Positions 53,462 through 63,408 of a stretch of DNA of 64,000 bases are shown piece by piece. The stretch is taken from NCBI RefSeq assembly GCF_900129275.1, contig NZ_FQUX01000001.1:186001-250000 (forward strand). The letters are read 5' to 3'. This stretch comes from Arenibacter palladensis (GTDB lineage: Bacteria > Bacteroidota > Bacteroidia > Flavobacteriales > Flavobacteriaceae). Each line of letters starts with the position of its first letter. Positions within the stretch are counted from its first letter, which is position 1. The notes beneath the pieces were generated by a model. The model saw nothing but the letters and a program-made list of their open reading frames with translations, made no database searches and was not told where the DNA came from. The position numbers were made by a program, and so were the translations under genes.

Positions 53462-55849
53462 TTATTTAAAGTCCTTTTCTGCAACGAAATAGGCACTAAA
53501 ATCCTTGATCTGTGCTAAACCGTCCGAATCTATAATTTTTATTCGTAATCTACTTAATTTTATAGTGTCAAATTTCTCAATTCTTTTATTTCCTATGCTC
53601 TCCCCATTGGCCAAGGTAACCCAGCGACCTCCCGAGTAAGCTTCAATTTGATACTTTCTAATTCTTTCTCCTTTTGTTATATCCTCCCGAAGTATTACAT
53701 GGTTTACTTCCATAGGTTCCTTCAATCTTAATTCCAATCGATTTCCCTTCCCATTGGTACTGGCCAAAGGATTGGAAAATCTTCTATTAATCTCATCTCC
53801 CCATTCCTTTAAGCGCTGCACATCCGGTTCTGGAAGTAGTCCGTCCGGGTCTGGGGTAAGGCCCATTATCAAAGTGGCGTTTCTTCCAACCGATTTATAG
53901 TACATATCCATTAAATTATCCAAGGGAAATATATGGTCCTCATCCCCAGGCTCCCAAAACCATTCATGTCGGCCGTTATGTCCCCTTAATGGGGCATCGG
54001 CCATGGCAGGCACCCAATACTTGCCCTTGGCATCCCCTTCTTTCAGTAATTGAAAATTGTTTTCCGCTATATTCTTCTTGGCACTTTCTCCCGCTCCTGT
54101 AGCCCTGTATGGAAAGGTTGACCAATTGGGATACCCAACTGTTCCCGATTCTGATCCTCCCCATCTGGCTTCTGCCAATTGCCCATTATGATAGAACAAA
54201 CAATTTGGTTGGTACTGCCTTACAATGGGCAAAACGTCCGGGGCACCATTTTTTGGATGATCGGCACCACCATCGAACCAAATTTCGAACAACTCTCCAT
54301 AATTGGTACAAATTTCCTTTACCATTCCCTCTACCATCCTGTTATACCATTCCTGTCGATTCTTTTTAAAATCACCCTCTCCATTTACTTTAAAGTCGTG
54401 CACCCCCAAAAATGAATTCCATCTAATCCCAAGATAGATACCCGGTTTTATTCCATACTTTCGGCATGAGGCTACAAAATCTGCCACCACATCCCCTTTA
54501 CCATCTTTCCAATTTAGAGCTTTAACGCTGTATGGGTTTACTTTGGATTGAAACAATGCAAAGCCAGTCTCATGGGTAGCCGTTAGAATGGCAAATTTGG
54601 CGCCGGCATCCTTTGCCGCCTTTACCCATTGATCGGTATCCAATTTTTCTGGATTAAAAATTTGATAGTCTTCCACTGGATCGATCCTATTGTTTCCCTG
54701 CCCATATTTTACCCCATCAAACACATGCAGGTCATAATGAAACACCACGCCGAGCTCTGCCTCCTGCCAGGCCAATTGCCGCTTGTTGGGGACCGGGAGT
54801 TCATTCTCAATAATGGGTATAAAAACGGTATAGGATTCCTCCCCTTTCTTTACCGCTACCGACAACACTTTAGGTTGGCCGTTCTCATGATAAACAAAGG
54901 GACGTTCCATTCTATCCGGACCGATGACCGTACCATCTTCCAATAAAATCTCTTTATTCTTAAGAACAAACTCATTGGCCTTTTCCCAGTCGGTTCCATT
55001 CACCGAAGTCACCAAGCCAATATAATTATGGGCATGGAAAACGCCGTAGAACCTATTTCGATTTTCATCGTACCAAATAGACATGTCTTCGGTGTCCATA
55101 TAATCTATTACCGGTTTCTCCTGAATCTCAAAGCGGCCATCGGGATGTTCCGAAACCCCAACCGCCTGGTTCCTGATAAATCTTTTTTCGTTGGGTTTAT
55201 CCCCTTTTATGATCAAATAATATTTGCCATCCTTGCCCTTGTCAATAGCGGGATTAACGGTAAGTGTGCCAATGGGACCTGAGGGTTCCACCAAGGGCTT
55301 ATCCATTCTCGTCCAGGGTCCGTTCAAGGAATTCGACACCGCCACCCCCGTACGCTGGTTGGGACGCAATATCTTCCAATTGGGATGGGAATAACCTGTT
55401 TTGGCGGTTTCTACCAATTCCCCATCGGTATAATCTTTGCCACCCATATTGGTCCCTATATAGTACAAATAATATTTACCTTCAAAATATTTGATCTTCG
55501 GGTTGTGCGCTGTTATGGCATCCCAGTTACCCTGACCACTGCCACGGAGCACTGTTTCCTTGTATTTCCATGGTCCGGCCGGACTTTTACTGGTGGCATG
55601 GGCAATCTCCGAATGGGTAAGCCAACCATGAAACCCGTATTGTTTTTTCCAGCGGGAATAAAATAGATGGTATTTGCCCTCCCTTGCCTTGATTATGGAA
55701 CTTCCCCAATTAAAGTATCCGTCCGTTTTAAAAATGTTGTCACCGGACACTCTTCCGAAATTATCGTATAAGTATAAGTCGTCTTCCCCATTTTGGGCAA
55801 AAGCCGAAACAAAACAAAAGCAACAAAGTACAAACAATCTTAACTTCAT
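53462..55849 (-). CDS. Two-domain secreted hydrolase: five-bladed propeller plus GH29 fucosidase
   Basis: 795 residues with signal peptide ending FAQ. Residues about 25-350 form a GH43/GH117-type propeller (HLFYSRWKKQYGF, HNPKIKYFEGKYYLYYIG, NPAIDKGKDGKYYLI). Residues about 355-690 are a GH29 alpha-L-fucosidase domain with nucleophile Asp526 in FEIWFDGG. The last 100 residues are a beta-sandwich resembling F5/8-type modules. The pairing suggests two linked exo-activities or a binding-plus-hydrolysis protein on a fucosylated sulfated glycan. It overlaps neither neighbour but is within 7 bases of both. Fusion is confirmed by one uninterrupted frame. Confidence 0.82.
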   Translation of the reverse strand: MKLRLFVLCCFCFVSAFAQNGEDDLYLYDNFGRVSGDNIFKTDGYFNWGSSIIKAREGKYHLFYSRWKKQYGFHGWLTHSEIAHATSKSPAGPWKYKETVLRGSGQGNWDAITAHNPKIKYFEGKYYLYYIGTNMGGKDYTDGELVETAKTGYSHPNWKILRPNQRTGVAVSNSLNGPWTRMDKPLVEPSGPIGTLTVNPAIDKGKDGKYYLIIKGDKPNEKRFIRNQAVGVSEHPDGRFEIQEKPVIDYMDTEDMSIWYDENRNRFYGVFHAHNYIGLVTSVNGTDWEKANEFVLKNKEILLEDGTVIGPDRMERPFVYHENGQPKVLSVAVKKGEESYTVFIPIIENELPVPNKRQLAWQEAELGVVFHYDLHVFDGVKYGQGNNRIDPVEDYQIFNPEKLDTDQWVKAAKDAGAKFAILTATHETGFALFQSKVNPYSVKALNWKDGKGDVVADFVASCRKYGIKPGIYLGIRWNSFLGVHDFKVNGEGDFKKNRQEWYNRMVEGMVKEICTNYGELFEIWFDGGADHPKNGAPDVLPIVRQYQPNCLFYHNGQLAEARWGGSESGTVGYPNWSTFPYRATGAGESAKKNIAENNFQLLKEGDAKGKYWVPAMADAPLRGHNGRHEWFWEPGDEDHIFPLDNLMDMYYKSVGRNATLIMGLTPDPDGLLPEPDVQRLKEWGDEINRRFSNPLASTNGKGNRLELRLKEPMEVNHVILREDITKGERIRKYQIEAYSGGRWVTLANGESIGNKRIEKFDTIKLSRLRIKIIDSDGLAQIKDFSAYFVAEKDFK

Positions 55850-55856
55850 ATTCCTT

Positions 55857-57416
55857 TTAGCTTTTGTAAGTATTTAATATCCCATCCGGATAGGCAATCT
55901 GCTCCCCTGTATCTTTTCTGGAAGGTATCTGGGCCTCCACTTTCCTTAAGTAATCCGATAATATCTTGGCCAACTCCCTTGCCTTTTCCGGCTGCTCTTT
56001 TACCAAATTCCTAGTTTCCCCTATATCCTCCTTGATATTGAACAACTCCATACTACTGTCATTGTAATAGTAAATAAATTTCCAGTCGCCCACCCTGGTA
56101 CTGCTGGAAGCTCCGATTCCCGGTCCGGATGGCCCCCATTCATTGGGATAATGCCAAAATAATGGTCTAGTAACACCACTAGTGTTCCCGGAAAGCGTTG
56201 GCAGAAAACTAACACCGTCTACCTTTTGTACCGTTTCATAGTTCTTTATGCCTGCCATTTCCAAAATGGTGGGGTAGAAATCTTCTATTATCACTTGTTG
56301 GTCTACCACCGAGTTAGGCTTAATTTTCCCTGGCCACTTTACCAACATTGGCTCGCGGATACCCCCTTCATGAGCTGAACCTTTTCCACTGCTCAAAGGT
56401 TTGTTATGGGTGTGTTTTTCCCCTCCCCTGGCCACTGCACTCAGGCCGCCGTTATCCGACATGAAGAGGATAATAGTATTGTCCGAAATCTTTTTATTAT
56501 CCAGATAATCCATAATATCGCCCAAACTCTTGTCCATTCCCTCTACCAAAGCAGCGTATTTGGCCTCTGTGGAATCCAGACCTTTGTCATAATATTTCTG
56601 AACAAATCTGCTATCTGCCATTATGGGGGTATGCACCGCATAATGTGCCATATACAAAAAGAAAGGTTTGCTTTTTTCCAAGGCGGAATCCATGGCCAGT
56701 TTTGCCTCCTGAGTTATGGCCTCCGTTAAAAACATATCCTTGCCATAATATTTCTCCAATCCGGGAACAGCCCATACTTCCCTTCCTTCCTTTCCATTTC
56801 CAAAATTTTCGGTTCCCAAATAACTCCCGGGAGCCCCTGCTGCGTGACCGGCTATATTTATTTCAAAACCAAGTTTCAATGGATCTTCCCCGGGGGTACC
56901 GATAGCCCCCAAATGAGCCTTACCGGAATGTATGGTAACATAGCCCGCATCCTTCAATACCTGAGGCAAGGGAGTAGCATGTACCGCTTTTTCTACACCA
57001 ACAACCGGACTTAAACCATTTACCTTCCACTCTGGAAATTTTAGGGTTTTGTGGTTGGTTTCCATAGGCTGTAATTTGTCCTTGTACAATGTCCAGTTGG
57101 TAACCCTGTGCCTGGCCGCATTCATGCCCGTCATTAGACTTACCCTGGTAGGTGAACATACTGCAGTGGAGTAAGCCTGGGTAAATTTCATCCCCTCTTG
57201 TGCCAATCGCTCCATATTTGGGGTTTGGTAAAGATCATTATACTGCGTCCTTTCACTCCAAAATGGAACAGAAGTGTCCTGCCAGCCCATATCATCCACG
57301 AAAAAAAGTACAATATTGGGGGTGGTGGGTACATCAATATTTTTAGGCACTACCTTGTCCTTACAGCCAAAACTTAGAAGAACTACTATGAAACACCCCA
57401 ATACATAACCTTTCAT
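55857..57416 (-). CDS. S1-type sulfatase lipoprotein
   Basis: 519 residues. Lipobox SFGC at Cys18. Family S1 sulfatase with the maturation motif CSPTR at residues 87-91, whose cysteine becomes formylglycine through an external maturase. FFVDDMGWQDT gives the metal aspartates and a C-terminal IYYYNDSSMELFNIKEDIGETRNL is typical. It would remove sulfate from fucose or related residues so that the fucosidases can act. Regiospecificity cannot be read from sequence. Confidence 0.92.
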   Translation of the reverse strand: MKGYVLGCFIVVLLSFGCKDKVVPKNIDVPTTPNIVLFFVDDMGWQDTSVPFWSERTQYNDLYQTPNMERLAQEGMKFTQAYSTAVCSPTRVSLMTGMNAARHRVTNWTLYKDKLQPMETNHKTLKFPEWKVNGLSPVVGVEKAVHATPLPQVLKDAGYVTIHSGKAHLGAIGTPGEDPLKLGFEINIAGHAAGAPGSYLGTENFGNGKEGREVWAVPGLEKYYGKDMFLTEAITQEAKLAMDSALEKSKPFFLYMAHYAVHTPIMADSRFVQKYYDKGLDSTEAKYAALVEGMDKSLGDIMDYLDNKKISDNTIILFMSDNGGLSAVARGGEKHTHNKPLSSGKGSAHEGGIREPMLVKWPGKIKPNSVVDQQVIIEDFYPTILEMAGIKNYETVQKVDGVSFLPTLSGNTSGVTRPLFWHYPNEWGPSGPGIGASSSTRVGDWKFIYYYNDSSMELFNIKEDIGETRNLVKEQPEKARELAKILSDYLRKVEAQIPSRKDTGEQIAYPDGILNTYKS

Positions 57417-57440
57417 CTGTGTACTTTTTTTTACAATAAC

Positions 57441-58781
57441 TTAATTACTCTCTATTACCGCACCATCCTCGCGATATAGATCTACCTTACCATCCAACAT
57501 AACCGCAAGGACGGTCAAGTTTTCATCCAGAACATGTTCTGGCAGTTTTATATAATTGATTCCCGGATAATGGCTCCAATAAACCTTGCCAATAACCTGA
57601 TGAGACAGCTTGGTCCCCTCGCCCACAACATAAATGCGGTTGATCCTATTTTTTAGTCCGCGTATCACTACCTCTCCATTTGAATCGCCTTTAACAAACA
57701 AATAAAGAATGTTCCCGTCTTTGGATAAAGTAGTAGGTCCGTAAAAATGTTCTTTGGGAATCCCGGATCGGGTTCCATAGATAGCCTCTTTGTGCTTGTT
57801 GGTCCATCGTCCCAAACCTTCCAATATGGCCACCTGCTCCTCCGGAATACTCCCATCTCCTTTGGGGCCAATATCCAAAAGCATATTGCCTCCATTACCG
57901 ATAACATCGGCAAAAATTCCAATAATCTGGTCTGTAGTTTTATAGTTGTGGTCGTTTTTTTGAAAACCCCAGGAGTCGTTCATGGTAAGGCACAATTCCC
58001 AAAATTTGTTCTTGGGCCTAGTAATGGGCATACCTTGTTCCGGAGTGGCGTAATCGCCTTGTTCCCGAAGTCTGGAATTTAAAATGGTATTGGGATTATT
58101 ATCGAAGAGCATTTGTCTTACCTTGGGCACTTCCCATTCCTGGGAATTGTGTTCCCAATCCCCATCAAACCAATACAGGTCGGGGTTGTAATTATCGGAC
58201 AATTCTTTTAACTGACCTTGATAATAGTTTAGGAACTTGTTCCATCGTTTTGGCTCATCGGAAATTTTGTATCTAATGGAATCTCTTGTAAAGTGGGTAT
58301 AATCATGGTAGGACCAATCGGGCAAGGAATAGTAAATGCCCACTTTTAAATTATTCTTTCGTAGTTCGGAGACAAAGGGTGTTAAAACATCCTTCTTTGC
58401 CGCAGAACCCTTAACGGCGTTAAAATCTCCGAATTTAGTGTCCCACAGGGCAAAACCTTCGTGGTGTTTGGCAGTGATTACCGAATATTTGGCGCCACTG
58501 CGCTTTATCAAATCGGCCCACGCCTGTGGGTCATATTTTTTGGCGGTGAACCCCTTGGTCTGCTTTAGATAATTTTCATGGGAAATATAACCATTGTAGA
58601 ACGACCAGGATTCATCGATCCCGTTTACGGAATACAAGCCCCAATGGATAAAAATTCCCAATTTGGCGTCTTTGAACCATTGCATCTTTTGCTCATTCTG
58701 CAGCACGGTATCCTGTGCTTGCTCCTGCGCGAAATTTGTCGTGATCGTCATAATTAATAAAGTGGTAATAAGTCTCTTCAT
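57441..58781 (-). CDS. GH29 alpha-L-fucosidase
   Basis: 446 residues with a signal peptide (NFAQ). The GH29 barrel is clear: LGIFIHWGLYSVNG, AKYSVITAKHHEGFALWDT and nucleophile Asp206 in LYWFDGDWE. It cleaves terminal alpha-L-fucose. Conserved-looking WSFYNGYISHENY and DIGPKGDGSIPEEQ support the family. It lies between the sulfatase and the esterase genes with 23-24 base gaps. Linkage specificity is open. Confidence 0.93.
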   Translation of the reverse strand: MKRLITTLLIMTITTNFAQEQAQDTVLQNEQKMQWFKDAKLGIFIHWGLYSVNGIDESWSFYNGYISHENYLKQTKGFTAKKYDPQAWADLIKRSGAKYSVITAKHHEGFALWDTKFGDFNAVKGSAAKKDVLTPFVSELRKNNLKVGIYYSLPDWSYHDYTHFTRDSIRYKISDEPKRWNKFLNYYQGQLKELSDNYNPDLYWFDGDWEHNSQEWEVPKVRQMLFDNNPNTILNSRLREQGDYATPEQGMPITRPKNKFWELCLTMNDSWGFQKNDHNYKTTDQIIGIFADVIGNGGNMLLDIGPKGDGSIPEEQVAILEGLGRWTNKHKEAIYGTRSGIPKEHFYGPTTLSKDGNILYLFVKGDSNGEVVIRGLKNRINRIYVVGEGTKLSHQVIGKVYWSHYPGINYIKLPEHVLDENLTVLAVMLDGKVDLYREDGAVIESN

Positions 58782-58804
58782 GTATAAAAACTATGTAATT
58801 TAAA

Positions 58805-60199
58805 TTATTTCAATTCCCAATTATCCGTTCTAAAAGCGGAAGCTGGTAATCCCGCTGAATTAAATAGGTTGGGCATTGCCCCGTTGGTGAAAGCAAACCG
58901 AACCGCTGTTGGTTTTTTAACCTTAGAGGAAGACACTTCTACCGTATTACCCATAATTTTGGCCTTGGCGGGATAAAACACCCCATCTTCCCCGGCAATA
59001 AAAAACTCTCGTAAATCCTTGCCCTTTTGCATTAAACCCTTTTCGGCATAATCAAAATTGAGGACAATTTTTTTATTTTTAATTTCCTTGGACCTATACA
59101 CCGGTCCTGAATATTCCACCCTTTCCTTTCCATAGGTTTTACCTAAGGCCCAAAGTGCCAAACGGTAACCTACGTCCTGTTTATTGGTGGGGTGTATATT
59201 TTCCAAATTCCCAATATCATTGGTAACCACCATACCTGTATTGTCCAAATTTTGCATGGTATACAATTGCGCATCCCTTACATGTGCCGCATCCGTATCC
59301 ATTGGGTCGTCATATTTATAGGGGGCTATCTGTACAAAATAGAACGGCAGATCCTTTCCCCATTCCTCCCTCCATGATTCGATCATCAAGGGAAAGGATT
59401 TATAATAGGAAACCGGGTCTACCCTGTTGGATTCCCCTTGGTACCAAATACAACCTGCGATATTGAATTTAGTAATGGGGTGTATCATGGCATTATAGGC
59501 CAAGCCCGGATTACTGGGCCACCAGGCAACCTCGTTAAGTTTTTTGGCTGCTTCCGCCAATTGGGCATCTTGGGTTACTAATTCCTTTTTTAACCAAACT
59601 TCCACGGGCGTACCTCCCCAACTGGAGTTGATTACACCAACAGGAATGCCCAAGTTTTGATGCAATTCCCTACCAAAAAAATAAGCTACAGAACTAAACT
59701 TCTCCATAGTTTCAGGGGTACAAACCTCCCATTTACCCTTTAGTTGGTCCTGGGGATTGTCCGATATCTGTTGCGCTACCTGAAAGAAACGTATTTCCGG
59801 GTAATTGGCGTTTTTAATTTCCTCTTCCGCATTGTCCAAACCATGTTTTGGGGTCCATTGCATATTGCTTTGTCCGGAACCCAACCATACTTCCCCTATA
59901 AGTACATTCCTTAACTCCAATTTCTCGTGACCTTCCACAATTACACTGTACGTACCTCCGGCCTTGGGTGTAGGCAATTGCAAGGACCAAACCCCTTGAA
60001 AAGCTTTAGTGGTCACTTTTTCATTGTTCCAGGTACCGTAAACCGTTATTTCTTCACTGGTAGCCGTGGTCCATCCCCAGATAGTAACGTTCGCCTGTTG
60101 TTGCAGGACCATATTATCCGAAAGAATGGAAGGAAGCCAAATTTCCCCATAGGTATTGGAGGCGAAAAGCAAGAGCAGTAATCCTAATAGTTTTTTCAT
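58805..60199 (-). CDS. SASA-type carbohydrate acetylesterase
   Basis: 464 residues, signal peptide ending TYGE. The serine esterase motif is in LGSGQSNMQW with nucleophile Ser111. WYQGESN and NIHPTNK provide the oxyanion-hole and His/Asp partners typical of sialate O-acetylesterase/CE20-like proteins. In this context it would remove acetyl groups from algal glycans rather than from sialic acid. Between GH29 and GH31. Confidence 0.87.
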   Translation of the reverse strand: MKKLLGLLLLLFASNTYGEIWLPSILSDNMVLQQQANVTIWGWTTATSEEITVYGTWNNEKVTTKAFQGVWSLQLPTPKAGGTYSVIVEGHEKLELRNVLIGEVWLGSGQSNMQWTPKHGLDNAEEEIKNANYPEIRFFQVAQQISDNPQDQLKGKWEVCTPETMEKFSSVAYFFGRELHQNLGIPVGVINSSWGGTPVEVWLKKELVTQDAQLAEAAKKLNEVAWWPSNPGLAYNAMIHPITKFNIAGCIWYQGESNRVDPVSYYKSFPLMIESWREEWGKDLPFYFVQIAPYKYDDPMDTDAAHVRDAQLYTMQNLDNTGMVVTNDIGNLENIHPTNKQDVGYRLALWALGKTYGKERVEYSGPVYRSKEIKNKKIVLNFDYAEKGLMQKGKDLREFFIAGEDGVFYPAKAKIMGNTVEVSSSKVKKPTAVRFAFTNGAMPNLFNSAGLPASAFRTDNWELK

Positions 60200-60220
60200 A
60201 TTTCAGTTCTTAGGTAGATA

Positions 60221-62374
60221 TTATTTGGTTTTAAATTCCCAGGTCACCTTTTTGTTATAGCTATATGGTTTCCCTTTTTCAGGGCTACCTATGGTGCCTA
60301 CAAGTTTTCCTTTGCGGTCCTTTTTGACCTGTATTTCTACATTGGAAAATTGGCCCTCTTCAAAATCGAAACTTAGTCCGTCGTCATCGTAGAGGGTATA
60401 CTCCCCTTCCCTGGTTCCATAGTGACGGATAATCAAATCTACTTTCTCGCCCAATTTTGGAGCCTGTCTTTGAACCGGTCGCATAGGAATTATTCCGCCA
60501 TCCCTTACAAACAAGGGAATTTTTTCCAAACCGGGAGCTACTGTAATCACTTCATTTTCACCTACGAATTTACCGTCGTAAAAATCAAACCATTTTCCTT
60601 TTGGCAGGATTACCTTTCTCTCCTTTTCCCCTTCGAACATGGGGGCCACCAAAATATTGTCGCCCATCATATATTGATCCTTTATCTCACTTTTAATGGC
60701 TACTTTATAGGGATTGCCCGTAGAGTCCAATTCCCCTTCGGCTACTTGCTGGTCATAAGAAAAGCCCTCTACCAAATTCATGGCCCTAAAGGGAGGCAAG
60801 CCTTCAAAATGATATTGGGAAAAGGTGGTGTAGATATAAGGCAATAACTGCATCCTTAAATTGGCCACGTCCCTAACGGCAGCTTCCACTTCGGGAAATG
60901 ACCAAGGCTTGGTACCATCCGCCCAGGCATTCAGCATGGCCATGGGTGAAAAGCAAACAGATTGCATTCTCCTTAGCCACTCCTCGGCCGTCTTGGAGGC
61001 CCTTACTTCGGGCGTCCAGAGCACCCCAATAAAACTGCTATTTACCAAGGCCGTTATAAAATCCTTGTGACTGTAATAATCATTGTAAATTACATAGGGC
61101 ATAGCACTGGCTCCAGCATTGGAAGCCCTTACCAAACCATAGGTCCTTTGATTCCTTTCCTTGAACCATTTAGCGGTCATATCCTGAATCAACAGTCCGT
61201 AGACCTGTCTCATTTGTTCGCCACTATAGCCTGAGGGAAATGTAGCTACATCCGGCCAAATCCAAAAATCAAAACCATCCACTTCATCAATCTTATAGCC
61301 ACTTACGCCAAGATCCAAATGATTTTGAACAAAGTGTTCCTTAAAAATATCGCGGGTTTCGGGAAGCATCAAATCGGGCACTATACCGTTCCACACCGTA
61401 TGCGAAGCGGAGAGCCCATTTAATTTCGGATATAGGGAACCTATCGGGGACACATAGGGGTTCAACCATAAATTTGTTCTAATCCCATCCTCCAACAATT
61501 CATTATTGAACTTCTTTGGGTCAGGGAATCTTGTCCTATCCCATTCAAAAGTACAGGGATAGGCCATACTGTGCCAACCTGGCTCCACTCCAATAAAATC
61601 TAAGGGAAAATCGTGATCTTCAAACTCTTGGGCTTCTTGGGCAATATCTTCCTGACTGTAAAGTGTGGGTACCCTCTGGGTAAAACCAAGGCCCCATTTC
61701 GGGGGAATATAACCACCTCCGTTATATAAATTATAGCGCTGTACCGCCTCCATAGGAGTAGAACCTCCATAAATATAAACATCGGTTCCCTTTGCCGGCA
61801 CCAAAATCTCCACGGCATCGGAATAAGGTTGTGCCTGCCATTGGGGATCAGTGTTCCTGTCCCTCAAAACCGGTTTATCATCGGCATCTACCCTAATACC
61901 CGTCCCGGCATAGACCGTAATATATCTGGCAGCGTCTATCAATACTCCATACCCTCTGGAAGACACATAAAAAGGAACTGGGGCATGTGTACGCCCATCG
62001 TCCCTTCCTCCATAATGGTCCACATGCAATTGCATGATGCGGCCTCTCTGGTGTACTGTTTTAAAGTTGAGTCCCAAGCCATAAATTTGCTCTTCCCTAG
62101 TCAACGGAAACTGCAAATAGGTCTTTCCATCAACTATTTTTGTTTTGATCCTATCTTCCGGAAAAGGAAAATCGGCTGTGGGCAGTTTGTTAAGCGCCTT
62201 TACCTTCGGTCGTATATCCGCAGCCTGAAGCAAACTTATATCCTCTGGCTCCCCAACACTGGCTTTCCAAATTCCATTTTCAATCTCGGTCCACTTCAAT
62301 TCTTGCCCTTTAAGGTGAGGGCAATACACCGCAAGCAGCGCGCATATAACGATGAAATGGAATTTGGAAATCAT
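60221..62374 (-). CDS. GH31 alpha-glycosidase
   Basis: 717 residues with a signal peptide (GQEL). GH31 (beta/alpha)8 barrel plus flanking beta domains. Nucleophile is likely the Asp in SGYKIDEVDGFDFW. DDDGLSFDFEEGQF near the end is the typical C-terminal domain. GH31 includes alpha-xylosidases, glucosidases and galactosidases. A decision is not possible from motifs, but it indicates that the target glycan carries residues besides fucose. It follows FAH by 33 bases. Confidence 0.88.
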   Translation of the reverse strand: MISKFHFIVICALLAVYCPHLKGQELKWTEIENGIWKASVGEPEDISLLQAADIRPKVKALNKLPTADFPFPEDRIKTKIVDGKTYLQFPLTREEQIYGLGLNFKTVHQRGRIMQLHVDHYGGRDDGRTHAPVPFYVSSRGYGVLIDAARYITVYAGTGIRVDADDKPVLRDRNTDPQWQAQPYSDAVEILVPAKGTDVYIYGGSTPMEAVQRYNLYNGGGYIPPKWGLGFTQRVPTLYSQEDIAQEAQEFEDHDFPLDFIGVEPGWHSMAYPCTFEWDRTRFPDPKKFNNELLEDGIRTNLWLNPYVSPIGSLYPKLNGLSASHTVWNGIVPDLMLPETRDIFKEHFVQNHLDLGVSGYKIDEVDGFDFWIWPDVATFPSGYSGEQMRQVYGLLIQDMTAKWFKERNQRTYGLVRASNAGASAMPYVIYNDYYSHKDFITALVNSSFIGVLWTPEVRASKTAEEWLRRMQSVCFSPMAMLNAWADGTKPWSFPEVEAAVRDVANLRMQLLPYIYTTFSQYHFEGLPPFRAMNLVEGFSYDQQVAEGELDSTGNPYKVAIKSEIKDQYMMGDNILVAPMFEGEKERKVILPKGKWFDFYDGKFVGENEVITVAPGLEKIPLFVRDGGIIPMRPVQRQAPKLGEKVDLIIRHYGTREGEYTLYDDDGLSFDFEEGQFSNVEIQVKKDRKGKLVGTIGSPEKGKPYSYNKKVTWEFKTK

Positions 62375-62407
62375 GCCGGTTGGTTTGGTTGGTTGGTTTT
62401 TAGGTTC

Positions 62408-63268
62408 TTATTTCCCGCTATAGGCCTTAGCCGTTTGCTTGGAAGTACCAAGTCCCTCAATTCCCAATTCTACCACATCCCCTGGTTTTAAATATTTAGG
62501 TGGATTAAATCCTAGTCCCACCCCAAAAGGAGTTCCTGTAGAAATAATATCCCCTGGCAATAGGGTCATGAACTGACTGATATAACTTACCACCTCTTGA
62601 ACATTGAAAATAAAATCGGAAGTTGAACTATCCTGCACCGTTTCCCCATTTAATTTTAACCACAAGTGTAAATTGTTAGGGTCTTTAATTTCGTCTTTGG
62701 TAGCAATAAAAGGTCCTACAGGAGCAAAGGTGTCACAACTTTTTCCTTTTACCCATTGTCCTTCCCTTTCAATTTGAAAGGCCCTTTCGCTATAGTCGTT
62801 GTGCAATACGTAACCTGCAACGTGATCCAAAGCATTGGCCTCCGACACATAAGATGCCTTTTTACCTATAACTACGGCCAACTCCACTTCCCAATCTGTT
62901 TTTTCACTGCCTTTTGGAATGATCACATCATCATTAGGACCAACGATTGCCGAAGTAGCTTTAAAGAACAATACTGGTTCCTTAGGTACGGCCATTCCAC
63001 TTTCTGCAGCATGCTTGGCATAATTAAGACCTACACAAACAATTTTTGACGGTCTCACCAATGGTGCTCCCAAACGAACGCTATTGTCCACTTTAGGACA
63101 ACTGCTTTCATTTTTAGCCAACCAATCCTTTAATTGGACCAAGCCATCCGTTCCAAAGAAATCCTCGTTGTAATCCCTTCCAAAGGCCGATACATCCAAT
63201 CGGGTACCATTTTCCAATTGCACTCCCGGTTTTTCCTTTCCTACTTCTCCAAATCTTATTAGTTTCAT
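62408..63268 (-). CDS. FAH-family hydrolase, 2,4-diketo-3-deoxy-L-fuconate type
   Basis: 286 residues. C-terminal FAH fold with VCVGLNYAKHAAESG, EVELAVVIGKKASYV, KSCDTFAPVGP and GDIISTGTPFGVGLG. The non-phosphorylative fucose pathway ends with hydrolysis of 2,4-diketo-3-deoxyfuconate to pyruvate and L-lactate by such an enzyme; LldD in the same operon would use the lactate. Fumarylpyruvate or ureidoglycolate activities exist in the family, so the assignment rests on context. A heptanucleotide tract lies about 40 bases upstream. Confidence 0.8.
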   Translation of the reverse strand: MKLIRFGEVGKEKPGVQLENGTRLDVSAFGRDYNEDFFGTDGLVQLKDWLAKNESSCPKVDNSVRLGAPLVRPSKIVCVGLNYAKHAAESGMAVPKEPVLFFKATSAIVGPNDDVIIPKGSEKTDWEVELAVVIGKKASYVSEANALDHVAGYVLHNDYSERAFQIEREGQWVKGKSCDTFAPVGPFIATKDEIKDPNNLHLWLKLNGETVQDSSTSDFIFNVQEVVSYISQFMTLLPGDIISTGTPFGVGLGFNPPKYLKPGDVVELGIEGLGTSKQTAKAYSGK

Positions 63269-63306
63269 TTGTTTCTATTTATTGAATTACTATTTATATA
63301 ATTTTA

Positions 63307-63368
63307 GTTTCTGGTTTCTGGTTTCTGGTTTCTGGTTTCTGGTTTCTGGTTTCTGGTTTCTGGTTTCT
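63307..63368 (+). repeat. Tandem heptanucleotide tract (GTTTCTG)8.9
   Basis: Eight full GTTTCTG units plus a ninth ending GTTTCT. It lies between the partial sulfatase stop (63409) and the FAH start (63268), in the FAH promoter region. Perfect tandem heptamers are slippage-prone and can change promoter spacing. Confidence 0.9.
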
Positions 63369-63408
63369 AAAACAATCATTCAAATTGAGAAATTTTCAAA
63401 TTTTCAAA

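Noticed and set aside
63307-63368. Tandem heptamers as a CRISPR array
   Set aside because: Units are identical and directly adjacent with no spacers, so this is a simple tandem repeat.
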